The translations under genes were made by a program, and so were the position numbers. Of a stretch of 64,000 nt of DNA, positions 43,395 through 52,417 are shown piece after piece. The notes under the pieces are model-generated. The model made no database searches. It saw only the letters and a program-made list of their open reading frames with translations, and had not been told where the DNA came from. The stretch's first letter is position 1. The number at the start of each line of letters is the position of its first letter. The stretch spans positions 248,001 through 312,000 of the forward strand of contig NZ_QLNV01000002.1 in NCBI RefSeq assembly GCF_003285545.1, in the 5' to 3' direction. The DNA comes from Sinomicrobium soli. GTDB lineage: Bacteria; Bacteroidota; Bacteroidia; Flavobacteriales; Flavobacteriaceae.

Positions 43395-44591
43395 ATGCCA
43401 TCAATTTCACACAAAGGCCGGTCAATGCCGGAATCCCCCATCCGGAAACTCGTTCCTTTTGCTGAAAACGCAAAGAAAAAAGGGCGCAAGGTATATCACC
43501 TCAACATCGGCCAGCCGGATATCAAAACACCTCAGGTAGCCCTCGATGCGGTCAAGAACAACCACCTGGAGATCCTCGAATACGGCAGAAGCGAAGGCTC
43601 TGAGCAGTACCGTGAAAAACTGGCCGCATATTACGCAAAAAAGGATATTCACATTTCAGCGGATGATATCGTCGTGACCACCGGTGGTTCCGAAGCTTTG
43701 ATGTTCGCCATGGGAGCCGTTGCCGATTACGGTGACGAGATCATCATTCCCGAACCTTTCTATGCCAATTACAACGGTTTTGCCACTGCTTCCGGAGTAC
43801 GGGTTGTTCCTGTGGTATCGTCCATAGACCACAATTTTGCCCTCCCTCCCATAGAAGCCTTTGAAGAACTTATCACTCCTGAAACACGTGCGATACTGAT
43901 CTGCAATCCGGGCAACCCTACAGGATACCTGTATTCCAGGGAAGAGATCAAAAAGCTTGCTGAAATCGTAAAAAAACACGACCTGTTCCTCATCACGGAC
44001 GAAGTGTACAGGGAATTTACCTACGACGGTGCCGAACATTATTCCGTAATGCAGGAACAGGGACTGGAGGCCCATGCCATTATGATAGATTCGGTTTCCA
44101 AGCGCTACAGCATGTGCGGGGCGAGAATAGGATGCCTGGTATCGAAAAACAGGGAAGTGATCACTACTGCGCTCAAATACGCACAGGCCAGGCTATCATC
44201 GCCTACCTATGCCCAAATTGCCAGTGAGGCAGCCCTGCAAACCCCACAAAGCTATTTTGACGAGGTATTGCAGGAATACTCCGAGCGAAGGGACCTGCTG
44301 ATCAGTGAACTCGAAACCATCGAAGGGGTGAAGGTGGCCAGGCCGAGGGGGGCGTTTTACTGTATTGCGGAACTGCCCGTCAGAAATACCGATGATTTTG
44401 CACGATGGCTGCTGGAAAGTTACCAGTACAACAACCAGACGGTAATGGTGGCCCCTGCGGCCGGTTTCTACTCCACTCCCGGGATGGGCACCTGCGAAGT
44501 ACGCATCGCTTACGTCCTTAAGAAAGAAGACCTTAAGGCTGCTGTAAACATACTTCGGGAAGCCCTTAAAGTATATCCGGATAAAGAATAG
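43395..44591 (+). CDS. Class I/II pyridoxal-phosphate aminotransferase
   Basis: A 398-residue fold-type I aminotransferase: substrate-binding LNIGQPDIKTP (36-46), phosphate-binding TTGGSEAL (95-102), CNPGNPTG (170-177), DEVYREF (202-208) and the Schiff-base lysine K236 in DSVSKRYSMCGARIG, with a C-terminal Arg region. It resembles broad aspartate/aromatic aminotransferases (AspC/PatA-like); the substrate pair cannot be fixed from sequence. It is followed by murB 30 bp downstream on the same strand, which may be simple operon linkage. Confidence 0.88.
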   Translation: MPSISHKGRSMPESPIRKLVPFAENAKKKGRKVYHLNIGQPDIKTPQVALDAVKNNHLEILEYGRSEGSEQYREKLAAYYAKKDIHISADDIVVTTGGSEALMFAMGAVADYGDEIIIPEPFYANYNGFATASGVRVVPVVSSIDHNFALPPIEAFEELITPETRAILICNPGNPTGYLYSREEIKKLAEIVKKHDLFLITDEVYREFTYDGAEHYSVMQEQGLEAHAIMIDSVSKRYSMCGARIGCLVSKNREVITTALKYAQARLSSPTYAQIASEAALQTPQSYFDEVLQEYSERRDLLISELETIEGVKVARPRGAFYCIAELPVRNTDDFARWLLESYQYNNQTVMVAPAAGFYSTPGMGTCEVRIAYVLKKEDLKAAVNILREALKVYPDKE

Positions 44592-44621
44592 ACAAGAGCC
44601 GAACCCGTTAATTCTCCTGCT

Positions 44622-45635
44622 GTGCATATAAAGGAAAACATATCACTCAAAAACTATAACACCTTCGGGATTGACGTCCGTGCGAGATATTTCACCGAGG
44701 TTTCCAGAAAGGAAGAACTCCTGGAGGTACTCTCCATGCCGGATTATCCCGAAAAACTGATTCTCGGAGGTGGCAGCAACATCCTGCTTACGGGTGATGT
44801 GGAAAAACTTGTTGTCCATATCAGGATCAGGGGAATTTCAGTGACAGGCCGGGAAGGAAATGAAGTACTGGTAAAAGCCGGGGCCGGTGAAAACTGGCAC
44901 AGTTTCGTGCTCTGGACCCTGGAAAAGGGGTACGGCGGCCTGGAAAACCTGTCGCTCATTCCCGGAAATGTGGGTACGGCCCCCATCCAGAATATCGGGG
45001 CATACGGGGTAGAGCTCAAGGATGTCTTCGAATCGTGTGAGGCCGTGGAGATCGGCTCGGGAAAAACGCGTATCTTTTCCCGGGAGGAATGCCGGTTCGG
45101 TTACCGGGACTCTATTTTCAAACGCGAAGCCAGGGGCAGATATATCATAACCGGGGTTACCTTCCGCCTCCGCAGCAAGGAGCACCGTCTTCACATTCAT
45201 TACGGGGCCATATCGCAGGTACTTGCCGAAAGGGGAATATCGTCGCCGGGGATAAAAGATGTTTCCGACGCCGTGATCTCCATACGGCAGAGTAAGCTCC
45301 CGGACCCCCGGGAAACGGGAAATTCGGGCAGTTTTTTCAAAAACCCCGTAGTCCCTGCAAATACGTTCAGAAAGATATCGGAACACTATCCCGAAGTTCC
45401 TTCCTACCCCCTGCCGGGAGACCAGGTAAAAATTCCGGCCGGGTGGCTCATCGAGCAATGCGGTTTTAAGGGCAAACGCTTCGGAGCAGCCGGGGTGCAC
45501 CACAGGCAGGCCCTCGTACTGGTCAATTACGGCGGGGCGACAGGACAGGAAATATGGCAGCTGGCAACACATATCCGGGAAAAGGTAAACGAAAAGTTCG
45601 GCATTCTCCTGGAGCCCGAGGTAAACATACTGTGA
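44622..45635 (+). CDS. murB: UDP-N-acetylmuramate dehydrogenase
   Basis: A 337-residue FAD enzyme that reduces UDP-GlcNAc enolpyruvate to UDP-MurNAc. It shows LGGGSNILLTGD (FAD pyrophosphate binding), NLSLIPGNVGTAPIQNIGAYGVEL, CRFGYRDSIFK and the catalytic Ser in GNSGSFFKNP. The length and C-terminal part fit the E. coli-type (type I) enzyme. The start is GTG at 44622, which gives the normal N-terminus HIKENISLKNYNTFG. Confidence 0.94.
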   Translation: MHIKENISLKNYNTFGIDVRARYFTEVSRKEELLEVLSMPDYPEKLILGGGSNILLTGDVEKLVVHIRIRGISVTGREGNEVLVKAGAGENWHSFVLWTLEKGYGGLENLSLIPGNVGTAPIQNIGAYGVELKDVFESCEAVEIGSGKTRIFSREECRFGYRDSIFKREARGRYIITGVTFRLRSKEHRLHIHYGAISQVLAERGISSPGIKDVSDAVISIRQSKLPDPRETGNSGSFFKNPVVPANTFRKISEHYPEVPSYPLPGDQVKIPAGWLIEQCGFKGKRFGAAGVHHRQALVLVNYGGATGQEIWQLATHIREKVNEKFGILLEPEVNIL

Positions 45636-45681
45636 TCAGGGGGAGAAAACAAAAAACCTTTCCCGTACAGGCATTATTTGA

Positions 45682-45689
45682 TATCTTTG
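45682..45689 (+). promoter_or_regulatory. -7 promoter element (TATCTTTG) upstream of the ECF sigma gene
   Basis: An exact TAnnTTTG match, 45 bp before the start at 45735. No properly spaced TTG at -33. Confidence 0.45.
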
Positions 45690-45734
45690 GGATGTCCCCT
45701 TATTGACATATAGTTTCATCCAATTTCCGACACC

Positions 45735-46268
45735 ATGTCTTCACTACTGGAAATAAACATCATGAACCTGCTCATCGAAAAAGATGAGAAAGGGATGACC
45801 ATGCTCTATGATTACTACGGTGATGCCCTTTACGGCATCGCCTTTAAAATAACGTCGGACGAAGAACTGGCCAGGGATGCCCTTCAGGAAGGATTGATGA
45901 AAATCTGGAAAAAGGCCCATACCTACGATGCCGGAAAAGCCAGGCTTTTTACGTGGATGTACCGGATTATCAGAAATACGGCCATTGATAAAGTCAGAAA
46001 TTGCAGTATTAAAGAAGAAAAGAAAATCCAACTGGATATTTCCAACGTATATAATATAGGTATCGACGCGATAAAACCCGAGCACCTGGACATCGGGAAG
46101 CATCTCGCCTCCCTGGACATCAAGTACCAGGTCATCCTTGAAGCCCTGTTCTTTAAGGGGATGACACAACAGGAAGCCAGTGAAATGCTCGATGTTCCGC
46201 TGGGAACAGTCAAATCCCGCCTGAAGATAGGGCTCCGCGAATTGCGGAAAATTTTTGACACCGAATAA
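45735..46268 (+). CDS. ECF RNA polymerase sigma factor
   Basis: A 177-residue group 4 sigma factor. Region 2 (about 20-88) contains MLYDYYGDALYGIAFKITSDEE and DALQEGLMKIWKK; region 4 (about 118-170) contains EALFFKGMTQQEASEMLDVPLGTVKSRL. It is followed after 49 bp by an RskA-like anti-sigma, the usual pairing, so its activity is probably held back by membrane sequestration. The signal and target genes are unknown. Confidence 0.92.
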   Translation: MSSLLEINIMNLLIEKDEKGMTMLYDYYGDALYGIAFKITSDEELARDALQEGLMKIWKKAHTYDAGKARLFTWMYRIIRNTAIDKVRNCSIKEEKKIQLDISNVYNIGIDAIKPEHLDIGKHLASLDIKYQVILEALFFKGMTQQEASEMLDVPLGTVKSRLKIGLRELRKIFDTE

Positions 46269-46317
46269 TTAGCGATGAATATAACGGAAAGGAATGCCGG
46301 GGCAAAAAAAATAAGAT

Positions 46318-47076
46318 ATGAAAAGTGACATGGAAAAGATATTGGAGAGCGATCTGCTGGAGCGATATCTCATAGGGACCACTTCACCGGAAGAAAACAT
46401 TTATACGGAAGACTGTATTTCCAGGTACCCGGAAGTGAAACGAAAGTATACAGAACTGGAGGAAGACCTGGAAAACTACACCCGTTCTTTTGCCAAACCT
46501 GCCCCTGAAAAGGTGAAAAGGAATGTGATACATGCCATCCGCAGAAAAAAAAGATCAGTTCCCCGTTTTGCCAATATGGCAGCGGTCATAGCCGCCGTCT
46601 TCTGTACCTCTACCATTGTTTTACTATACCAGAACAAGTTGCTGTTGCAGAAAAACGGGTCGGTCAACGAAGAGATCGCAGCCTTGAAAAGCGATATCCT
46701 GAACACCAATTCCAAGCTCGACGATGTGAAAAACCAGTTTCTCATCCTCAACAACCCCAAAACGCGGAAATATATACTCCAGGGAAACCGCCGGGCCAAG
46801 AACCTCAAAACGGTGGCTTATATAGATCCCGTGGAAAAATTATCCATGATCAATGTGGTATCACTACCGGAACTTCCGGAAGAACAGGTATTCCAGATGT
46901 GGGCCGAAGTCAACGGTGAAATGATAAGCCTGGGCATACTGGAAAACACCCAGAACAAATTACTCTCTATTCCCTTCAAGGAAGAGGCCAAAAGCTACAA
47001 CATTACCATAGAACCGAAAGGGGGAAATATCAATGCCACCGAAGAAAACACCGTGGCCAGCATATACCTTCGTTAG
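46318..47076 (+). CDS. RskA-family anti-sigma factor
   Basis: A 252-residue membrane protein: cytoplasmic N-terminus (1-80) with the LLERYLIGTTSPEE helix typical of zinc-less anti-sigma domains, a transmembrane segment (about 85-105), a short coiled-coil-like stretch (about 113-135), then the extracytoplasmic RskA C-terminal domain, recognisable by AYIDPVEKLSMINVVSLPELPEEQVFQMWAEV and the closing ASIYLR. It should bind and inhibit the sigma factor encoded just upstream. An alternative in-frame start at residue 5 (MEKILES) is possible. Confidence 0.85.
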   Translation: MKSDMEKILESDLLERYLIGTTSPEENIYTEDCISRYPEVKRKYTELEEDLENYTRSFAKPAPEKVKRNVIHAIRRKKRSVPRFANMAAVIAAVFCTSTIVLLYQNKLLLQKNGSVNEEIAALKSDILNTNSKLDDVKNQFLILNNPKTRKYILQGNRRAKNLKTVAYIDPVEKLSMINVVSLPELPEEQVFQMWAEVNGEMISLGILENTQNKLLSIPFKEEAKSYNITIEPKGGNINATEENTVASIYLR

Positions 47077-47122
47077 CTTTTGGAAAAAAGCTGATAATTA
47101 TGGTAAAACGTATTTTGTTTTG

Positions 47123-47130
47123 TATCTTTG
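47123..47130 (+). promoter_or_regulatory. -7 promoter element (TATCTTTG) upstream of the small Cys-rich protein gene
   Basis: An exact TAnnTTTG match 24 bp before the ATG at 47155; likely start of the transcript covering the small protein, GT2, sigma and Nramp-like genes. No TTG at proper -33 spacing. Confidence 0.5.
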
Positions 47131-47154
47131 TAATCCGTTAGAAAGATTGTTGCG

Positions 47155-47361
47155 ATGAAGTTAGTTTTGCTTACCATAGGATTGTTAGCCCTTGCTTTTG
47201 CAGGCATTGCCATTAAGATCTGGACAAAAAAGGATGGTAGATTTGCCGGTACCTGTGCCAGTCAGAGTCCTTTTCTGAACAAATCGGGGGAGCCGTGTAG
47301 CTTTTGCGGGAAAATGCCGGACGAACAGGAATGCAGAGACCCCAGGGCACAACAAAATTAG
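47155..47361 (+). CDS. Small membrane-anchored cysteine-rich protein
   Basis: A 68-residue protein with an N-terminal hydrophobic helix (about 2-23, no lipobox) and a hydrophilic tail with four cysteines: Cys34, Cys48, Cys51 and Cys60, including a CSFC pair of CxxC form. The four cysteines could bind a metal or form disulfides. Comparable small proteins appear conserved in Flavobacteriia as I recall, but I do not know a function. It is 18 bp upstream of the glycosyltransferase gene and probably heads that operon. Confidence 0.7.
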   Translation: MKLVLLTIGLLALAFAGIAIKIWTKKDGRFAGTCASQSPFLNKSGEPCSFCGKMPDEQECRDPRAQQN

Positions 47362-47379
47362 GTTGGCAGATTATCACTT

Positions 47380-48492
47380 ATGCTGACCATACTACTATGC
47401 CTATTAACAGGAAGCACCGGAATTCTCATAGGTTACTACCTGCTGTCCGGAAAACTGGCTTACTCCGGCAAGGGGAATCTTCCTGACAAAACCATTCCCG
47501 TTTCTGTTATAATCCGTACAAAAAACAATGCCGGGATCCTCAGGCAGACTCTCCCGCACATACTCTCCCAGAAACATCCCGATTTCCAGGTGGTGATCAT
47601 AAACGACGCATCTTCAGATAACACTTCGGAGGTGATAGCGCACTTTGAAGCTTCATACCCCAATATCAGGGTTGTTCATGTGATCAACAACGAGGCGTTC
47701 TGGGGCAAGAAGAAATACGCACTGACCCTCGGAATAAAGGCCGCCAGGCATCCTTTCATGATCTTTACCGAAGACCGTTTTGTCCCGGCATCCGGATACT
47801 GGCTCCAGGAAATGAGCAGGCATTATCACAAAAACAAAAATATCGTTCTGGGGTATGCCTCACTTAAAAGGGTAAAGGGATCTTTTTCCAATGCCATTAT
47901 CAGGTACGACAACCTGGTGAAAGCCGTAAAATACCTTTCCTTTGCAAAGGCAGGACTTCCCTATACCGGCTCCGGGCGTAACATGGCCTATCACAAAAGC
48001 GTATTTTACCAGGTGAACGGTTTTATAAGCCATATGAACATGAGCAACGGGGAAGACGAACTCTTTATCAATGAAGTTGCCACGGCGGAAAACACTGCGA
48101 TCTGTATTACGCCCCGTGCACATACCAGATCTGTCAGCACCACCGGGTTCCGGACATGGGTATACCGGAAAAGAGAAGCATTCCTGGTTTTTCGCAATTT
48201 CAAACTCAGGGATCGTCTCCTGTCGGCCCTGCTCTACCTCGCAAAGGTCATGTTCTGGTTGCTGCCCGTTCCCATCCTGATATTAGCCGGAACACAGAGC
48301 AGACAAACAGCGGTACTGGCAGCTATACTTCTCATAAAATGGGTAGCCCAGTATATCTCTGCCGTGAAAATTTCGGGAAAACTGGGAGAAAAAGATCTCT
48401 TGTGGCTACTTCCCCTGTACGAAGCGATATTGATTATCGTACAATTTTATATCTTTATCACCGGTTTCAGAACACGAACACGTTGGAAATAA
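47380..48492 (+). CDS. Membrane-bound family 2 glycosyltransferase
   Basis: A 370-residue GT-A enzyme: N-terminal transmembrane helix (about 2-24), then the GT2 domain with PVSVIIRTKNNAGILRQTLP (about 40-59), INDASSDNTSEV (about 72-83), a FTEDRF acidic motif (about 128-133) replacing the usual DxD, and SNGEDELFINEV (about 224-235); two to three helices at the C-terminus (about 277-360). It transfers a sugar from a nucleotide sugar to an unknown acceptor at the inner membrane. The stop codon overlaps the start of the following sigma gene. Confidence 0.85.
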   Translation: MLTILLCLLTGSTGILIGYYLLSGKLAYSGKGNLPDKTIPVSVIIRTKNNAGILRQTLPHILSQKHPDFQVVIINDASSDNTSEVIAHFEASYPNIRVVHVINNEAFWGKKKYALTLGIKAARHPFMIFTEDRFVPASGYWLQEMSRHYHKNKNIVLGYASLKRVKGSFSNAIIRYDNLVKAVKYLSFAKAGLPYTGSGRNMAYHKSVFYQVNGFISHMNMSNGEDELFINEVATAENTAICITPRAHTRSVSTTGFRTWVYRKREAFLVFRNFKLRDRLLSALLYLAKVMFWLLPVPILILAGTQSRQTAVLAAILLIKWVAQYISAVKISGKLGEKDLLWLLPLYEAILIIVQFYIFITGFRTRTRWK

Positions 48493-49052
48493 CTGCCGAA
48501 TTCATTCAAAAAAATATAGACCGGGCACGCAAAGGCGATCAGAAAGCCTTTAATTTCCTCCTTGATCACTACTGGAACGACATTTACGGTTTTCAGCTTA
48601 TACGGACCAAGAATGAGAATGACGCCGAGGATATTACCATCCAGACATTCTCAAGGGCCTTCGACCGGATCGCTACTTTCGACAACAGCTATTCATTCAA
48701 GACCTGGCTGATCACCATCTCGAAAAATATTCACCTCGACCTGCTACGCAAAAGAAAATCGAGCCTTTTTCACAGTACGTCCCAGGAAGACGATACGGTA
48801 TATGATGTTCCTGACGATACCCCTTCGGCCGAAGACAATCTCATCTACGAACAGAACCTCGCACAGCTGAAGCGCTTTATAAAGAAACTGAAGCCACATT
48901 ACCAGGACGTGATCAATATGAGGTATTTCAGGGAACTGAGTTACCAGGAAATAGCTGCCGAACTCGACGAACCCCTTAACAACGTCAAGGTTAAGCTCCT
49001 GCGTGCCAAAAAACTACTGGCAGAAATTATCCACAAAAGCAAAAATGTATAG
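48483..49052 (+). CDS. ECF-type RNA polymerase sigma factor
   Basis: A 189-residue sigma factor: region 2 (about 10-85) with FLLDHYWNDIYGFQLIRTKNENDAEDITIQTFSRAFD and region 4 (about 125-180) with YFRELSYQEIAAELDEPLNNVKVKLLRAKKLL. The start is taken as TTG at 48483, which gives the family-like N-terminus EITAEFIQKN and overlaps the glycosyltransferase stop by 10 bp. No anti-sigma gene is adjacent. The position, between an envelope glycosyltransferase and a metal-transporter-like protein, suggests translational coupling. Confidence 0.88.
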   Translation: MEITAEFIQKNIDRARKGDQKAFNFLLDHYWNDIYGFQLIRTKNENDAEDITIQTFSRAFDRIATFDNSYSFKTWLITISKNIHLDLLRKRKSSLFHSTSQEDDTVYDVPDDTPSAEDNLIYEQNLAQLKRFIKKLKPHYQDVINMRYFRELSYQEIAAELDEPLNNVKVKLLRAKKLLAEIIHKSKNV

Positions 49053-50262
49053 ATTCCTGAAGAAACTGGGGCCAGGGATACTCTTTGCCGGTGCAGCCAT
49101 CGGCGTATCACACCTCGTACAGTCTACACGTGCAGGGGCCGAATTCGATTTCGGGCTGCTCTGGGCACTTTTACTCGTACATCTCTTCAAGTACCCGTTT
49201 TTCCAGTACGGCCCGAGGTACACCCTGGCCACCGGCGAAACCTTACTGGACGGGTATTACAAACTGGGACGCCCCGTACTCATCGCCTACTTCATACTCA
49301 CCTTTGCCACCATGTTTACCATACAGACCGCCCTTACCGTAGTGACCGCAGGACTTGCCGCCACCCTTTTCGGAATACCGCTGCACACGGTATGGTGGAG
49401 TTCCGTCATTACGGCCATATGCATGGTCATATTGCTTATCGGCAGATACAAGTTGCTGGACAGGGTGATGAAACTCATTGTCCTTACCCTCACCATAAGT
49501 ACATTTATAGCTGTCCTGCTGGCCGTACCGGATACTTCTGCAACACACACCCTGCAGCAGATATTACCGGAAAGCGATACGGGTATCGCCTTCCTGATCG
49601 CCTTTATGGGGTGGATGCCCGCGCCCCTGGATATTTCCATATGGCATTCCCTCTGGGCCATGGAAAAGAAAAAGAGTATCGGCAATTACGACCTCCGCAA
49701 TTCCATAACCGATTTTAACCTGGGCTACGCCAGCACCATCGTGCTCGGCATCCTCTTCATGGCACTCGGGGGCCTGGTCATGTTCGGCTCGGGAGAAACC
49801 TTCAGCAACAATGCCTCCTTGTTCTCCGAACAGTTGATCGCCCTGTATACCGGAAATCTCGGAGATGCCGCCTATATCCTTATCGCCGTTGCAGCCTTTA
49901 CCACCATGTTCAGCACCACCCTCACCACACTGGATGCTTCCCCAAGGGCCATGTCGTATACCACTTCCCTGTTTACCGGGAAATCAGGCTCCCGGTACTA
50001 CACCCCGTGGATGGTGGTACTGGCAGCCGGGACCATCGCCATATTACTGTTTTTTATGTCTGAAATGAAAACCCTGATCGATATAGCCACCATATTGTCT
50101 TTCGTTACCGCTCCCTTTTATGCCATCATAAACTTCAGGCTTATATGCTCAGGACACACGCCGGAACAATATCGTCCGGGCCCTTTTCTGAAAATCCTGA
50201 GCTGGGCGGGACTGTTATTCCTCACCGGTTTTAGCCTCTGGTATACCATCAGCCTGTTCTGA
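49045..50262 (+). CDS. Nramp-superfamily transporter with altered metal-site motifs
   Basis: A 405-residue polytopic membrane protein with the LeuT-type Nramp layout (about 11 helices). It starts [19 protein letters not shown]; canonical Nramps have a DPGN motif in TM1 at this point, replaced here by [13 protein letters not shown] (20-32). In TM6 the usual MPH metal-site motif is replaced by MPAPLD (191-196). It therefore belongs to the family but likely has a different substrate or ion coupling. The ATG at 49045 (8-bp overlap with the sigma gene) is preferred over an upstream in-frame ATG at 49003 that lies inside the sigma gene. Confidence 0.8.
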   Translation: MYRFLKKLGPGILFAGAAIGVSHLVQSTRAGAEFDFGLLWALLLVHLFKYPFFQYGPRYTLATGETLLDGYYKLGRPVLIAYFILTFATMFTIQTALTVVTAGLAATLFGIPLHTVWWSSVITAICMVILLIGRYKLLDRVMKLIVLTLTISTFIAVLLAVPDTSATHTLQQILPESDTGIAFLIAFMGWMPAPLDISIWHSLWAMEKKKSIGNYDLRNSITDFNLGYASTIVLGILFMALGGLVMFGSGETFSNNASLFSEQLIALYTGNLGDAAYILIAVAAFTTMFSTTLTTLDASPRAMSYTTSLFTGKSGSRYYTPWMVVLAAGTIAILLFFMSEMKTLIDIATILSFVTAPFYAIINFRLICSGHTPEQYRPGPFLKILSWAGLLFLTGFSLWYTISLF

Positions 50263-50299
50263 CCGTGTGGCAGACTTCTCGTATTTCGTACGATTTACC

Positions 50300-50361
50300 T
50301 GGTTGTTCTTTTGTGTCTTTGTACGTCAATTGGTTGTTCTTTTGTATCTTTGTACGTCAAA
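50300..50361 (+). promoter_or_regulatory. Tandemly duplicated promoter of lipA
   Basis: A 31-bp unit is repeated twice (50300-50330 and 50331-50361) with two differences. Copy 1 carries TGTCTTTG, copy 2 a consensus TATCTTTG (50345-50352). The TTG inside copy 1's box (50319-50321) sits 23 bp from copy 2's box and can serve as its -33 element. The ATG of lipA is 21 bp past the copy 2 box. Confidence 0.6.
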
Positions 50362-50372
50362 AGCAAACGTTT

Positions 50373-51248
50373 ATGAGTGTAGATACCGTGACCAAGGCAG
50401 CGCCGCCCAAAGGCAAGCCCAAATGGCTCCGTGTAAAACTGCCGACAGGCAGGAAATACACGGAATTAAGGGGACTGGTAGACAAATATAAACTCCACAC
50501 CATCTGTACGTCGGGCAGTTGCCCCAATATGGGCGAATGCTGGGGAGAAGGTACGGCCACTTTCATGATCCTCGGGAATATCTGTACGCGTTCCTGCGGC
50601 TTTTGCGGGGTTAAAACCGGAAGGCCCGAGACCATAGACTGGGAAGAACCGGAAAAGGTGGCCCGTTCGATCAGGCTGATGAACATAAAGCACGCCGTCC
50701 TTACTTCGGTAGACCGGGACGACCTCAAGGATATGGGCTCCATTATATGGGCTGAAACCGTTAATGCCGTAAGGCGCATGAGCCCGGGGACTACGCTTGA
50801 GACCCTTATTCCGGACTTTCAGGGCGTGGAGCGCAATATAGACCGCATTGTAGAAGTGGCTCCCGAAGTGATCTCCCACAATATGGAAACCGTAAAACGG
50901 CTTACCCGGGAGGTCCGGATACAGGCCAAATACGAACGTAGCCTCGAAGTCCTGCAGTACCTCAAGGAAAAGGGAGCCCGCCGTACCAAATCGGGGATCA
51001 TGCTCGGACTGGGAGAAACAGAAGAGGAAGTTGTGGACACCATGAGAGACCTCAGGAATGCCGATGTGGATGTCGTAACCATAGGGCAATACCTGCAACC
51101 CTCTAAAAAACACCTTCCGGTAAAGCAGTTTATCCTTCCGGAGCAGTTTGACCGCCTGAGAGAGATCGGCCTGGATATGGGATTCAGACACGTGGAGAGC
51201 GGGGCTTTGGTGAGATCGTCATACAAGGCACATAAACACGTCGATTAA
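50373..51248 (+). CDS. lipA: Lipoyl synthase
   Basis: A 291-residue radical-SAM enzyme that inserts two sulfurs into octanoyl groups on lipoyl domains. The auxiliary cluster cysteines are C45, C50 and C56 ([13 protein letters not shown]); the radical-SAM cluster is C71-x3-C75-x2-C78 (CTRSCGFC). The C-terminal [11 protein letters not shown] provides the unusual serine ligand. The ATG at 50373 follows the duplicated promoter and fits family length; the frame is open to 50265 but that part is non-coding. Confidence 0.95.
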   Translation: MSVDTVTKAAPPKGKPKWLRVKLPTGRKYTELRGLVDKYKLHTICTSGSCPNMGECWGEGTATFMILGNICTRSCGFCGVKTGRPETIDWEEPEKVARSIRLMNIKHAVLTSVDRDDLKDMGSIIWAETVNAVRRMSPGTTLETLIPDFQGVERNIDRIVEVAPEVISHNMETVKRLTREVRIQAKYERSLEVLQYLKEKGARRTKSGIMLGLGETEEEVVDTMRDLRNADVDVVTIGQYLQPSKKHLPVKQFILPEQFDRLREIGLDMGFRHVESGALVRSSYKAHKHVD

Positions 51249-51257
51249 ACCGTAGTA

Positions 51258-52310
51258 ATGAACAGTATCAAAATAGCCATAAACGGATTCGGCCGTATAG
51301 GGAGAACCGTTTTCCGACTGCTGCTGGACCACCCCGGTATTCATGTCGTGGCCATTAACGACCTTTCAGACAGCAGGACCCTGAGCCATCTCTTAAAATA
51401 CGACAGCATTCACGGCGTATGGCCGGGAGCGGTTTCATACGACTCCGACGGCATTATAGCGGGAAAAACACATTATCCGCTTCTCAACGAAAAGAGCCCG
51501 GAAGATATTGACTGGTCTCCCTGGCAACCCGATATCGTTATCGAGGCTTCCGGAAAATTCAAACGTCGGGAGCAACTGCAGCATCATATCCGTAACGGGG
51601 CCGGACAGGTCGTGCTTTCCGTTCCTCCCGAAGAAGACGATATAAAAATGGTGGTACCCGGGGTCAACCTCCATATCCTGGACGGTTCGGAAGATATCGT
51701 ATCCAACGCCTCCTGTACCACCAACAACGCCGCGCCCATGATCCGCGTGATCCACGACCTCTGCGGTATAGAACAGGCATATATTACCACGGTGCACTCC
51801 TATACCACCGACCAGAGCCTGCACGACCAGCCCCATCGCGACCTGCGAAGGGCAAGAGCGGCAGGACAATCGATAGTGCCCACCACTACGGGAGCCGCCA
51901 AGGCACTTACACGGATCTTCCCGGAACTCGGCAACGTCATAGGCGGATGCGGTATACGGGTCCCTGTCCCGGACGGGTCTCTTACCGACATCACTTTTAA
52001 CGTGGCCCGCGAAACCTCCATAACGGCGATAAATGCCGCCTTTAAAAATGCAGCGGAAAAAGACCTCAAGGGCATACTCTCCTATACCGAAGACCCCATC
52101 GTGTCTGTAGATGTTATCAACAATCCGTATTCCTGTGTATTTGATGCGCAGATGACTTCCGTGATCGGTAAAATGGTTAAGATCATAGGATGGTATGACA
52201 ATGAATTCGGATACAGCAACCGGATCGTAGACCTTATTTCATATATGACCACACTGCGACACCGCTATCCGGGGAATATTTCAGGAAAAAAAGCCATTAT
52301 CCCCTCATGA
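51258..52310 (+). CDS. gap: Type I glyceraldehyde-3-phosphate dehydrogenase
   Basis: A 350-residue GAPDH: NAD-binding INGFGRIGR (8-16), INDL (33-36), catalytic Cys153 in SNASCTTNN, catalytic-region His180 in HSYTTDQ, then HRDLRRARAAGQSIVPTTTGAAKA and WYDNEFGYSNR. The second cysteine commonly found at CTTNC is Asn here. The HSYT-DQ/PTTTGAAKA form is closer to the Gap2/GapB-like branch than to the glycolytic enterobacterial enzyme, so an anabolic or NADP-tolerant role is possible. It follows lipA by 9 bp. Confidence 0.92.
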   Translation: MNSIKIAINGFGRIGRTVFRLLLDHPGIHVVAINDLSDSRTLSHLLKYDSIHGVWPGAVSYDSDGIIAGKTHYPLLNEKSPEDIDWSPWQPDIVIEASGKFKRREQLQHHIRNGAGQVVLSVPPEEDDIKMVVPGVNLHILDGSEDIVSNASCTTNNAAPMIRVIHDLCGIEQAYITTVHSYTTDQSLHDQPHRDLRRARAAGQSIVPTTTGAAKALTRIFPELGNVIGGCGIRVPVPDGSLTDITFNVARETSITAINAAFKNAAEKDLKGILSYTEDPIVSVDVINNPYSCVFDAQMTSVIGKMVKIIGWYDNEFGYSNRIVDLISYMTTLRHRYPGNISGKKAIIPS

Positions 52311-52331
52311 ACTGAACAGAATTAAGAAAAC

Positions 52332-52369
52332 AAACTACGAACTAAGAACTACCAACTAAGAACTATAAC
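52332..52369 (+). repeat. AACTAAGAACTA-type low-complexity repeat (copy 4)
   Basis: Runs of AACTACGAACTAAGAACTACC and AACTAAGAACTATAA, just after gap and upstream of the histidine kinase gene. Confidence 0.5.
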
Positions 52370-52417
52370 GTTCCGCGTTTTAATTTTTGTTTTTATATTT
52401 ATGCGAATCTTTTTACC

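Noticed and set aside
50265-50372. N-terminal extension of LipA to 50265
   Set aside because: It runs through the duplicated promoter and is not LipA-like.
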